NCBI RefSeq assembly: GCF_024808255.1
Contig: NZ_JANTYS010000016.1
Location: forward strand, 62,001-126,000
Direction of reading: 5' to 3'
DNA length: 64,000 nt
Origin: Mucilaginibacter dorajii
GTDB taxonomy: Bacteria > Bacteroidota > Bacteroidia > Sphingobacteriales > Sphingobacteriaceae
The notes under the pieces were generated by a model. It saw nothing but the letters and a program-made list of their open reading frames with translations, had not been told where the DNA came from and did not search any database. Numbering within the stretch: position 1 is the first letter of the stretch; each line of letters opens with the position of its first letter. Of this stretch, positions 35,698 to 44,206 are shown in pieces. A program made the translations under genes and the position numbers.

Positions 35698-36192
35698 AAT
35701 CGTTTTGTCTGATATCCGGTATCAAAAATATAAAATTCAGCTTTAAAACAGCCGTGATAAAGGCGAATTAATTAAAGGTTACAGACAGGTAAAAACTTTC
35801 CCTATTTACTCATTAAAAATACCCCAAACGGGAATATATTCCTCAACCTTAAAGCAAATTGAAGGCAATAAATTAAGCTATTCTATAGATATTTAGTTTA
35901 CTATCATCTATTACCTTGGCTATGAGGTTTATTGGCAAATAAATACACGGCAAGCATTAGTGGTAAAGATAATATACGTAATTTCGGTACAGGAATTGTT
36001 TACCCATGTAAAGTGCCAGGGTTTTAGGAATATTTACATAAAAACAAAACTCTGGCTCTGATTTTAACGTACACCTTATCAATATTAAAAACACATTTAT
36101 TTGCCAAGGAATTAAAGCTGAATTCAATTTAAATTATTATTAGTTTACGTGTTACACCCGCTTTTTTAATCCAGATTCCACAAACCCGCAAC
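35698..36192. other. Intergenic region upstream of the EPS locus
   Basis: AT-rich, no supported gene. It must contain the main EPS promoter, since 17 plus-strand genes start at 36193, but no specific element can be pointed to. Confidence 0.4.
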
Positions 36193-36579
36193 ATGAAGAA
36201 AACATTACTAATTGTCGATGACGATTTAAGCATATTAAAACTGCTCAATTTCATCCTTTCAAAAGATTACGATGTTGTTGTAAAAAATAACGGCATTGAC
36301 GCATTTGGGTGGCTTGAAGACGGGCATTTTCCCGACTTAATTCTTTCCGATCTTCAGATGCCTTACTTTGATGGACAATCTTTTGCAAAAAATGTTAAAA
36401 TCAGTGGTTTTTACCGCGATATCCCAGTGTTACTGTTATCGGCGGCGCATGATCTTGATGAACAGGTAAGCAATATGCCTTTTAAAATTGATGGCTACAT
36501 GCACAAACCGTTTAAACCAACCGAACTAAAATCAGCAATTAACCAACTCTTACAAGTATATGAATCAACAAACGTCTGA
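36193..36579 (+). CDS. Single-domain response regulator at the head of the EPS operon
   Basis: 128 residues. It is a complete receiver: LLIVDDDLSIL (acidic pocket about 8-10), the phospho-acceptor Asp in LILSDLQMPYFDG (about 54), Ser in LLLSAAHD and the Lys of MHKPFKP (about 104). No output domain. It overlaps the downstream sugar-transferase gene by 20 nt, so the two are translationally coupled and the products likely interact. It may report an external signal onto EPS initiation. Confidence 0.9.
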   Translation: MKKTLLIVDDDLSILKLLNFILSKDYDVVVKNNGIDAFGWLEDGHFPDLILSDLQMPYFDGQSFAKNVKISGFYRDIPVLLLSAAHDLDEQVSNMPFKIDGYMHKPFKPTELKSAINQLLQVYESTNV

Positions 36580-37645
36580 CTGGAACGAAAATACCGGTTC
36601 GCACATCAAGATTGCTTATGCTGGGGTTGATTTTAAAGACCTTGTAACAAGCGGCCTCAGTAATTTCAACGTTACTTATAATGATTCTATTGCCCAGCTT
36701 GATGAATACCTGGGTAATCAATCTATTTTAAGTGTTCCGGATATCATCCTGATAGAAGTTGATACCGAAGGCAAATGTTTCCAATTGGTTCAGGAAATTA
36801 AAAAAAGCTTTCTGCTTAACGGATCTATCATTGTATTGCTATCAACTCATGCTGATAAAGAGCTTAAGAAAAAAGCACTTCAATTGAGGGTGCACGATTT
36901 TTACAGTTTGCCCTTCTCTATCGATGACCTGCGCGAGCGGTTAAACTTCCTGGTTACTTTTAAGCTCATCAAACCAAGATTACTTGAGTTATCAAAAGAG
37001 GTTGACACTACTTATAAAATGCCTTTCGGTAAACGCATTATTGATTTGGTGATTTCGGGTTCCATGTTATTTTTCCTGTCGCCGGTTTGTTTAGTGGTTG
37101 CCATATTGATCAAGCTTGATTCAAAAGGCCCGGTATTTTACAAAAGTAAACGTGTTGGAACCGGGTATAAGGTTTTCGATTTTTATAAATTCAGATCGAT
37201 GCGTACCGACGCCGATCAGCTTTTGGCTAAACTATCAACAGAAAACAACCAGTATGCTTCTGAAGATGGTGCCCCTAAAGCTGCCTTTGTGAAAATCAAA
37301 AACGATCCCCGTATTACCAAACTTGGCAACTTTTTACGTAATTCAAGTCTTGACGAACTGCCACAGCTGTTTAACATTTTAATTGGCGATATGAGCGTAG
37401 TGGGCAACAGGCCATTACCGGTTTACGAAGCCGAAATGTTAACATCAAATGAATGGTCGATGCGGTTTTTAGGCCCTGCAGGATTAACAGGTCTGTGGCA
37501 AATCAGCAAACGGGGAAAAGAAGACATGAGCGAAAGGGAAAGAAAAAAATTAGATAACTTTTATGCCCAAAAGTATTCTATTTGGTTAGATTTACGGATT
37601 ATTATCGGAACTGTGCCTGCGCTCTTTCAAAAAGAAAAAGTATAA
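36560..37645 (+). CDS. Degenerate receiver domain fused to an initiating sugar transferase (WcaJ/PglC-like)
   Basis: 361 residues. Residues about 10-135 form a receiver-like domain in which the expected phospho-acceptor position holds Glu (DIILIEVDTEG) and the usual conserved Lys is replaced (YSLPFS). From about 145 comes the bacterial sugar-transferase domain: FGKRIIDLVISGSMLFFLSPVCLVVAILIKLDSKGPVFYKSKRVG, a KFRSMRTDAD motif, and SSLDELPQLFNILIGDMSVVGNRP, which carries the catalytic DE pair. It transfers a sugar phosphate to undecaprenyl phosphate to start the repeat unit. It overlaps the response regulator and lies 3 nt before the next gene. Confidence 0.92.
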   Translation: MNQQTSDWNENTGSHIKIAYAGVDFKDLVTSGLSNFNVTYNDSIAQLDEYLGNQSILSVPDIILIEVDTEGKCFQLVQEIKKSFLLNGSIIVLLSTHADKELKKKALQLRVHDFYSLPFSIDDLRERLNFLVTFKLIKPRLLELSKEVDTTYKMPFGKRIIDLVISGSMLFFLSPVCLVVAILIKLDSKGPVFYKSKRVGTGYKVFDFYKFRSMRTDADQLLAKLSTENNQYASEDGAPKAAFVKIKNDPRITKLGNFLRNSSLDELPQLFNILIGDMSVVGNRPLPVYEAEMLTSNEWSMRFLGPAGLTGLWQISKRGKEDMSERERKKLDNFYAQKYSIWLDLRIIIGTVPALFQKEKV

Positions 37646-37648
37646 ATA

Positions 37649-38329
37649 ATGAATAAGCACCTGAAAGTTTTTTGCTTTTTAATTACTACAACCTTATTTA
37701 CCAATAACCTACATGCCCAGGAAACATTTATAAATAATGTTAACATGGCATATCTGGATAAGCTGGTAGCCATTGCTAAAAAGAATTACCCGGAGGTAAA
37801 GGTAAAGCAAAGCCAGGTTAACGCCGCGCATAGCAATTATAACGCAACTAAATTTGCATGGCTGGATGGCTTAACCGCTTCATACATTTATAGCCCTCAA
37901 AACCTGGTTAACCAGGCACAGCCTTCTATATTTAAAGGGTACCAATTGGCAATTACATTAAGTATTGGCCAATTGATCAGTAATCCGTCAATAATCAGCG
38001 CAGCGCGTGAAACTTACAAAGTTGCGCAATATCAACAGGCCGAGTATATGCTTAGTCTTGAAGCACAGGTACGCAAGCTTTATTTTACTTATTTAGAGGC
38101 CATGACAGAGTTAAGACTGCGCACGGGAGCAGTAACCGATGCAAGCAGCGCTGTAAAACAATTAAAGTATGCCTTTCAAAAGGGAGAAACCACTTTTCAG
38201 ATCTATAATGAGCAATTAAATAGTTATTATAACCAAAACTCGTTTATGGTGCAGGCCGAATTAGCAACCTGGACTGCAAAAACGAATTTAGAAGAGCTAT
38301 TAGGAATAAAATTAGAGGACGTAAAATAG
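37649..38329 (+). CDS. Short TolC-like outer membrane factor
   Basis: 226 residues with a signal peptide (LITTTLFTNNLHAQ). The region YLDKLVAIAKKNYPEVKVKQSQVNAAHSNYNATKFAWLDGLTASYIYSP and the long helices AEYMLSLEAQVRKLYFTYLEAMTEL... resemble half of a TolC-type outer membrane factor, which normally has two repeats and 400-500 residues. It ends GIKLEDVK and is directly followed by the co-polymerase gene. No frameshift is visible. It occupies the place where a Wza-type exporter is usually found, so it may form the outer-membrane exit of the EPS export machine. Confidence 0.75.
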   Translation: MNKHLKVFCFLITTTLFTNNLHAQETFINNVNMAYLDKLVAIAKKNYPEVKVKQSQVNAAHSNYNATKFAWLDGLTASYIYSPQNLVNQAQPSIFKGYQLAITLSIGQLISNPSIISAARETYKVAQYQQAEYMLSLEAQVRKLYFTYLEAMTELRLRTGAVTDASSAVKQLKYAFQKGETTFQIYNEQLNSYYNQNSFMVQAELATWTAKTNLEELLGIKLEDVK

Positions 38330-40495
38330 ATGGAGATAGGCAATTTTTTTAAACTTTTAAAAAAATACTTTTTAATAATCATACTGGTACCGGTTTTAGC
38401 GGTAATTGGGGCGGTTTTCCCAATCAAAAACCTTCCTGACAATTATACATCACACGCCCAGATTGCTACGGGTATTGTTGACGCGTCGCGCCATTTGCTT
38501 GACAAGGATGCAAACGTTAATGTACAGGAACAACAGATATTAAGCGAGTTTAGTAACCTCATGGCAATCATGAAGTTAAAAAAAATGCTTAATCAGGTTT
38601 CTTATACCTTGATTATTCATGATCTTAAAAATCCAAACGCTCCATTCAGCAAGCCAAGTAAATTACTTGCAGAAATGCATGATTATGAACGCGAAGCTGC
38701 TCTGAAAATTTTTGAATCCAAATTCAACAACCTTGAAGCCTTATCGCTTTACAACAAACAGGAGGCTGGGTTAAACGATCTTTTGCGTTCAATGAAATAT
38801 GATGATGTATCGTTACGCAAGGACCTTTTGATTTTCAGGGACGACGAAAGTGATTTTATATCGGTAAGCTATGATTCGGCAAACCCACAATTATCTGCCA
38901 CCGTTGTCAATACATTGTGTACACAGTTTATTAGTTACTACACGCAAACTGTTAAGAAAAATGAATCTAACGCGGTGCAGTTTTTATCAGATTTGTTGTT
39001 ACAGAAAAGAAAAGCATTAAGTGACAAAACGGCCCAGCTACAGCAATATAAAATTGACAATGGGGTAATAAATCTTGATGAGCAATCAAAAGAGATCTTT
39101 AGCCAGATCATGGTTTATAATACCAAGAAACAAGAGGCCGAAAAAGATATAGCTTCCTATGAGGGCGCGTTAAAAAACATAGATAATAAATTCAATCCAG
39201 ACGACAGGAAATATCTTGAATCGACAGTAAGCAAGTTTAATCAGGCAATTACATCAACACAGGACCAGTTGCATGTGATGCAAAACAAGTACATCCGTAG
39301 TAATTACAACCCGGTATATAAACCTACGGTTGATTCCCTTCAAAAGGAATTAGCCTCCCAAATTAATCAATCCTCCGATAAATACAGCACAAATCCTTTA
39401 ACACATGTTGATGACCTGGTTAAGCAAAAATTGACGCTTGAAGTTTCGCGCGACCTTGCTAAGTACAGCATTAAATCGATAAACGACGAAGTAGCTGATT
39501 TAAATGCCAAGTTTAACCGGCTGGTACCATTTGATGCCAAGGTAAAAACGTACAATTTTGACATTGATATTGCCAGTAAAGAATATCTTGATGTTCTTAA
39601 TAAATACAACGAAACTAATCTTAAATCAAACTTTAGCATTAAGCTAATTCAGGTAGAGATAGCAGCCCCGGAAGCTGCCCAGCCTTCAAAAAGGATATTG
39701 TTATTAGCATTAACCTTTATTTTAACCTCGTTTGTTTGCGTATTTGTATTATTCATGATGTTTTACCTTGATGATACAATTAAGGAACCTGCCACATTGG
39801 TTAACAAAACACAGCTGCCTTTATTGGGATACCTTAACAAAATTCCAGGGGTAAGCCCCGATTTACGAAAGTTATGGGATGTGGAAAATCGCGATAAAAT
39901 GCAACAGTTTAAAGAACTGTTACGTTCTGTAAGATTTGAAATTGACCAGGAATTGCGTGGCGAAAAAATTATAGCGGTTACCAGTATGGGGCCTAATGAA
40001 GGCAAAACGCTTTTTGCTACAAGCCTGGCGTACTCCTACTCGATGATTAATAAAAAGGTATTGCTGATTGATGGTAACTTTGATAAGCCCGATCTTACAC
40101 AGGCCACACACCCTACCATGTACCTTGAAGATTATTTCAAGAACAATCCATATTACGATTATACGCTTGAGGTAAACAGCGGTACAGCAGCAGTATTCGG
40201 CAATCACGGTGGCGATGTTACCCTGCTTGAAATTGGTGAAGAAGGTTTTGTTAAAACCCGTTTTGATGATTTGACGTCAAAGTACGATATCATAATAATA
40301 GACACGGCTGCGTTGAGCGCTTTAAATAAATCAAAAGAATGGTTGCTTTTTGCTAACAAAACAGTAGTGATATTTGAAGCCAACAAGGAGTTAACCAACG
40401 CACATAAACCTCACCTGGCTTTTTTAAAAAGCATGGGTAACAAATTTGGAGGCTGGGTTTTAAATAAGGCCAGTTTAGATAAAAAGAAAAGATAG
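38330..40495 (+). CDS. Wzc-like polysaccharide co-polymerase with BY-kinase-type ATPase domain
   Basis: 721 residues, starting directly after the previous stop codon (TAGATG). The Wzz domain has two membrane segments (YFLIIILVPVLAVIGAVFP, about 13-32, and LLLALTFILTSFVCVFVLFMMFY, about 460-485) around a long coiled-coil periplasmic part. The cytoplasmic ATPase has Walker A VTSMGPNEGKTLFA (about 550), Walker A' LLIDGNFDKPD and Walker B-like YDIIIIDTAAL. The usual C-terminal Tyr cluster of BY-kinases is absent; the protein ends KASLDKKKR. It regulates EPS chain length and export. Confidence 0.9.
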   Translation: MEIGNFFKLLKKYFLIIILVPVLAVIGAVFPIKNLPDNYTSHAQIATGIVDASRHLLDKDANVNVQEQQILSEFSNLMAIMKLKKMLNQVSYTLIIHDLKNPNAPFSKPSKLLAEMHDYEREAALKIFESKFNNLEALSLYNKQEAGLNDLLRSMKYDDVSLRKDLLIFRDDESDFISVSYDSANPQLSATVVNTLCTQFISYYTQTVKKNESNAVQFLSDLLLQKRKALSDKTAQLQQYKIDNGVINLDEQSKEIFSQIMVYNTKKQEAEKDIASYEGALKNIDNKFNPDDRKYLESTVSKFNQAITSTQDQLHVMQNKYIRSNYNPVYKPTVDSLQKELASQINQSSDKYSTNPLTHVDDLVKQKLTLEVSRDLAKYSIKSINDEVADLNAKFNRLVPFDAKVKTYNFDIDIASKEYLDVLNKYNETNLKSNFSIKLIQVEIAAPEAAQPSKRILLLALTFILTSFVCVFVLFMMFYLDDTIKEPATLVNKTQLPLLGYLNKIPGVSPDLRKLWDVENRDKMQQFKELLRSVRFEIDQELRGEKIIAVTSMGPNEGKTLFATSLAYSYSMINKKVLLIDGNFDKPDLTQATHPTMYLEDYFKNNPYYDYTLEVNSGTAAVFGNHGGDVTLLEIGEEGFVKTRFDDLTSKYDIIIIDTAALSALNKSKEWLLFANKTVVIFEANKELTNAHKPHLAFLKSMGNKFGGWVLNKASLDKKKR

Positions 40496-40542
40496 ATCTT
40501 CGTAAATGCCAGCACTGTTTGGGGTGTTTTAAGTTTTATAAT

Positions 40543-40680
40543 ATGAGAGTAGATCCTATTGCACCAAAACCAGACCCCTTTGAACATTTAACGCCGCTTC
40601 AAAACAGATCGCGTAAGGCCGCGATAGCAATATCTTTTATAGGCGTTTTTGTATGGGTAGTTAAAATTTTATTATTATAA
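40543..40680 (+). CDS. 45-residue small membrane protein in the EPS operon
   Basis: ATG at 40543, stop at 40680. It begins MRVDPIAPKPDPFEHLTPLQNRSRKAAIAIS and ends with one hydrophobic segment (AIAISFIGVFVWVVKILLL). It lies 47 nt after the co-polymerase and 17 nt before the Wzy-like gene, in the same orientation. It is too short for most gene finders. I do not recognise a family; it may be a small subunit of the EPS complex. Confidence 0.65.
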   Translation: MRVDPIAPKPDPFEHLTPLQNRSRKAAIAISFIGVFVWVVKILLL

Positions 40681-40697
40681 ACCCCAATTTTTACCTG

Positions 40698-42200
40698 ATG
40701 CCGAATAATCAAACAGGAAGTGTTAAAGAAAAAGGATCCTTTTGGAGAAACCAGCTTATTCAAAAGTTTTCCAGCCCGCTTGTCATATCTTTTTTGATAA
40801 TAGCAGCCTTATTTGTGGCATTTGTTGTGTACAAACTTGCATTTATAGGCGCAGGTATAATATTGATACTTATAATTGGCCTGCCTATCCTTTTTTCAAT
40901 TGTAGCGTATCCTAAATTTGGCATCGCTGTTTTAATAGTGGTGGCCTTTTTTATCAACTACGTTTCTGAATTTTTACCAGAAGCGGTACCCATAGGTACA
41001 TTGCTTGATGCCATAACCTACCTGCTCATTCTTGGTTTCTTTATTAAACAAAAGAGTGAAAACGATTATAGCTACTTTAAAAATCCTATCAGCACATTAA
41101 TTATCATTTGGCTGGCCTATAACATTATCCAGGTGGCAAATCCTTCGGCATCATCAGTATTGGCATGGATTTACACGGTGCGCACGGTGGGCTTCATTAT
41201 GCTCATGTATTTTGTGTTCGTATATCATATACGATCTGTCGATTTTATAAAATTTTTATTAAAACTGTGGCTTGCCCTCGATTTGATCGCCGGCATATCG
41301 GCATTTCAACAAGAAAACTTTGGCTTCCTGCCTTTCGAAAAAAAGTGGCTTTTCTCTGATCCCTTGCGTGTTGGTTTACTGTTTATAAACGGACATATGC
41401 GTAAGTTCGGGACATTTTCAGACCCGGTTACGTTTTCATACAACATGGTTATTGGCAGCCTTCTTTGCATTGGCTTAATTATGGGAAATATTACCACGCG
41501 TAAAAAAGTTATACTGGGATGCCTTGCCGCGTTTTTTTTATATGTGATGCTTTATTCAGGCACAAGGGCGGCATATGTGTTATTGCCTGCATCGCTTGTA
41601 ATTTTAGCGGTGTTAAATTTTAATACCAAGGTGCTCGCTTTTACTATTGCAGCAGGCTTAATGCTGGCTTTTTTAATTGTAGTGCCTACATCAAATCCAT
41701 CCATAAAAAGGTTTCAGACCGCTTTTAGCCCATCTGATGATCCATCATACAATGTACGGGTTGAAAATCAAAAAAGAATAAAGCCCTTTATCTTATCGCA
41801 CCCTTTAGGCGGGGGGCTCGGTTCAGTAGGTATTTGGGGCAGGCGATTCTCGCCAAACTCGATGCTGGCAAAATTCCCTCCTGATAGTGGCTTTGTACGT
41901 GTCGCGGTCGAAATGGGTTGGATTGGTCTGATTCTATTTTGTACCTTATTGTTTGTTGTGCTAAAAAATGGCATCAACTTCTTTTTCAGGATCAAAGACC
42001 CCGATTTAAGAAACTATTGTATGACCATGATCCTGGTGATATTTGCCTTTAATATCGGCAATTTTCCGCAGCAAGCCATTGTACAGTATCCATCAAATAT
42101 TTTGTTTTACCTATCTATAGCCATTATAGTAGCCTGTATGCGGCTCGACCTTCAAAAGCAAAATAATCTAACAGATAGTACCAATGTGGGCAACGTATAA
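40698..42200 (+). CDS. O-antigen/EPS polymerase or ligase (Wzy/WaaL-like)
   Basis: 500 residues with at least ten predicted transmembrane segments (LVISFLIIAALFVAFVVYKLAF, IILILIIGLPILFSIVAY, VILGCLAAFFLYVMLYSGTRAAYVLLPASLVIL and others). The large periplasmic loop region (GTFSDPVTFSYNMVIGSLLC, then GGGLGSVGIWGRRFSPNSMLAKFPPDSGFVRVAVEMG) fits the Wzy_C/O-antigen ligase domain. It joins repeat units on the lipid carrier at the periplasmic face. It follows the co-polymerase and small membrane protein, as in Wzx/Wzy-dependent EPS clusters. Confidence 0.88.
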   Translation: MPNNQTGSVKEKGSFWRNQLIQKFSSPLVISFLIIAALFVAFVVYKLAFIGAGIILILIIGLPILFSIVAYPKFGIAVLIVVAFFINYVSEFLPEAVPIGTLLDAITYLLILGFFIKQKSENDYSYFKNPISTLIIIWLAYNIIQVANPSASSVLAWIYTVRTVGFIMLMYFVFVYHIRSVDFIKFLLKLWLALDLIAGISAFQQENFGFLPFEKKWLFSDPLRVGLLFINGHMRKFGTFSDPVTFSYNMVIGSLLCIGLIMGNITTRKKVILGCLAAFFLYVMLYSGTRAAYVLLPASLVILAVLNFNTKVLAFTIAAGLMLAFLIVVPTSNPSIKRFQTAFSPSDDPSYNVRVENQKRIKPFILSHPLGGGLGSVGIWGRRFSPNSMLAKFPPDSGFVRVAVEMGWIGLILFCTLLFVVLKNGINFFFRIKDPDLRNYCMTMILVIFAFNIGNFPQQAIVQYPSNILFYLSIAIIVACMRLDLQKQNNLTDSTNVGNV

Positions 42201-42222
42201 TTAAAAAGAACCCGTTAAACCA

Positions 42223-42837
42223 ATGTCAATAACAGCCAAAATAAAATCAAACCCGAAGTTAAAAAAGCTGGTACACTGGATGCTGATCCCAACCGGCGAA
42301 TCGAGGCCGCGGTTATGGGTGCGCTGGTTTGTTACCCCTTTTTATCACCACCGGGGTAAAGGCGCTGTAGTGAGATATTATGCCCGTTTGGATGTATTTC
42401 CCTTCAATAAATTTTCATTGGGCGGCAAAAGCATCATTGAAGATTTTGCCACTATCAACAATGGTGTTGGCGACGTTATTATTGGCGACAATTGCGGCAT
42501 AGGCATCAGTAATGTGATCATTGGCCCGGTTATTATGGGTAATTATGTAATGCTTGCCCAAAATATTGTGGTATCGGGCTTAAACCATGGATACGAGGAT
42601 GTAACCTTACCCCCAAGGGTGCAAAAAGTAGTAACCAAGCCAATAAACATAATGGATAATGTTTGGATAGGTGCCAATTGCGTAATTACAGCGGGGGTAA
42701 CTATTGGTAAACACGCTGTTATAGGCGCAGGAAGTGTGGTTACCAAAGATATTCCCGATTATTCGGTAGCGGTAGGTAACCCGGCAAGGGTAATAAAAAA
42801 GTACAATTTCACAACAAACGCATGGGAGAAAGCGTAA
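42223..42837 (+). CDS. Left-handed beta-helix acyltransferase (hexapeptide, WcaF-like)
   Basis: 204 residues. Hexapeptide repeats occupy about 75-190: TINNGVGDVIIGDNCGIGIS..., with the catalytic His in VSGLNHGYED (about 117), followed by IGANCVITAGVTIGKHAVIGAGSVVTKDIPDYSVAVGNPARVIKKY. It likely O-acetylates a sugar of the repeat unit using acetyl-CoA. It lies 22 nt after the Wzy-like gene and 9 nt before the flippase gene. Confidence 0.92.
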   Translation: MSITAKIKSNPKLKKLVHWMLIPTGESRPRLWVRWFVTPFYHHRGKGAVVRYYARLDVFPFNKFSLGGKSIIEDFATINNGVGDVIIGDNCGIGISNVIIGPVIMGNYVMLAQNIVVSGLNHGYEDVTLPPRVQKVVTKPINIMDNVWIGANCVITAGVTIGKHAVIGAGSVVTKDIPDYSVAVGNPARVIKKYNFTTNAWEKA

Positions 42838-42846
42838 CAAACCAAC

Positions 42847-44205
42847 ATGAGTTTTTTAAAAAAACTAATTAACAAGCATACACTTTCATTAGCAAGTAAC
42901 GCCATTATGCCCGTGCTTGGGATGGCTATATTATCCCTGATGGGGCGCTTTATTGAAACGCCTGCGCAATTTGGCGATTACATTTTCTTCCTTATTATTT
43001 TCACACTTGCCGATACCTTCAGAACCGGCTTTTTACAAACCTCGCTTATTAAATTTTATGCCGGGGCCGATAAAGAAAGGGCTGCAAACATTGCCGGATC
43101 TGCCTGGTACCTGGGTATCATCATTGCTTTGGTTTTTGGAGTTGGCAATTTGCTGGTCTATTTTTTTTACCTGTTTTTTGTGGGCGGCAACCTAGATATG
43201 TTTATCATATTAAAGTGGTTTAGCGTTATATATATCGTAGCGTTACCCACCGCTATAGCCACCTGGATTTTGCAGGCCGAAGAACGTTTTGATAAACTAT
43301 TTCTGCTACAACTTATTAACCAGGGCGGGTTTTTCATTTTTATTTTGCTCCTTATCTTTTTGCATCGTACCAACTTCCAAAATGCCATCTACTGCTACTG
43401 CTTAAATAACCTCATCAGCAGTATCGTAACTATATCTGTTGGCTGGGCAAAGTTTAAAACCATTGGCAGCAAAAGCTGGGCATCTGTAAAGCAATTGGCA
43501 CATTTTGGTAAATTTAGTGTGGGCACTTCTATCAGCTCATACCTGTTGCGTAGTTCAGATACCTTTATCATCAAAATGATGTTCCCATCAGCATTATTAC
43601 CGGTTTACTATATACCGCAGCGTTTAATGGAGATTTTTGAGATCCCCTTAAGAGCATTTATAGCTACTGCTTTACCTGTGATGTCGGCAGCGGTTAATCG
43701 CGACGACAAAAAGTATGTATCCTACATCATGAAAAAATATGCCGGGATGCTTACTATGGCGTTGATCCCGGTAGCTGTCGCATCATTTTTATTAGCCGAT
43801 ATTATTATCGGGATTTTGTTTGGTGGTGATTACAAACACTCGGATGCAGGAAACATTTTCCGCATTTTTATGTGCTTTGTGATGCTGCTTCCTATCGATA
43901 GGTTTTTTGGAATCACCCTTGATATTATTGGCAAGCCCCAGCTAAACATGATCAAGGTTTTTATTATGCTATCGGTAAATGTGGCGGCAGATTTTGCTGG
44001 CATTTTCATTTTTCACAGCTTGTATGGCGTTGCCATCGCATCGATATTCACTTTCTTTTCTGGCGCTATTTTTGGTTATTGGGCATTAAAAAAGCACCTG
44101 AACTTTTCAGTTAAGGATATATTTTACCTTGGTTATCTTGAATTGATAGAATTAATTGGCATGCTGTTTCAAAAGATCAGGAAAAAAGAGGTGGAGCAAA
44201 ATTAG
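42847..44205 (+). CDS. Polysaccharide flippase (Wzx/MATE-like)
   Basis: 452 residues with about twelve to fourteen predicted transmembrane helices (LASNAIMPVLGMAILSLMGRF; LGIIIALVFGVGNLLVYFFYLFFVG; GIFIFHSLYGVAIASIFTFFSGAIFGYWAL). The order and the positively charged loops fit the PST/Wzx family, with STIS-type residues and SSYLLRSSDTFIIKMMFP near helix VII. It flips the lipid-linked repeat unit across the inner membrane for Wzy. It is followed by a glycosyltransferase after 1 nt. Confidence 0.9.
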   Translation: MSFLKKLINKHTLSLASNAIMPVLGMAILSLMGRFIETPAQFGDYIFFLIIFTLADTFRTGFLQTSLIKFYAGADKERAANIAGSAWYLGIIIALVFGVGNLLVYFFYLFFVGGNLDMFIILKWFSVIYIVALPTAIATWILQAEERFDKLFLLQLINQGGFFIFILLLIFLHRTNFQNAIYCYCLNNLISSIVTISVGWAKFKTIGSKSWASVKQLAHFGKFSVGTSISSYLLRSSDTFIIKMMFPSALLPVYYIPQRLMEIFEIPLRAFIATALPVMSAAVNRDDKKYVSYIMKKYAGMLTMALIPVAVASFLLADIIIGILFGGDYKHSDAGNIFRIFMCFVMLLPIDRFFGITLDIIGKPQLNMIKVFIMLSVNVAADFAGIFIFHSLYGVAIASIFTFFSGAIFGYWALKKHLNFSVKDIFYLGYLELIELIGMLFQKIRKKEVEQN

Positions 44206-44206
44206 T

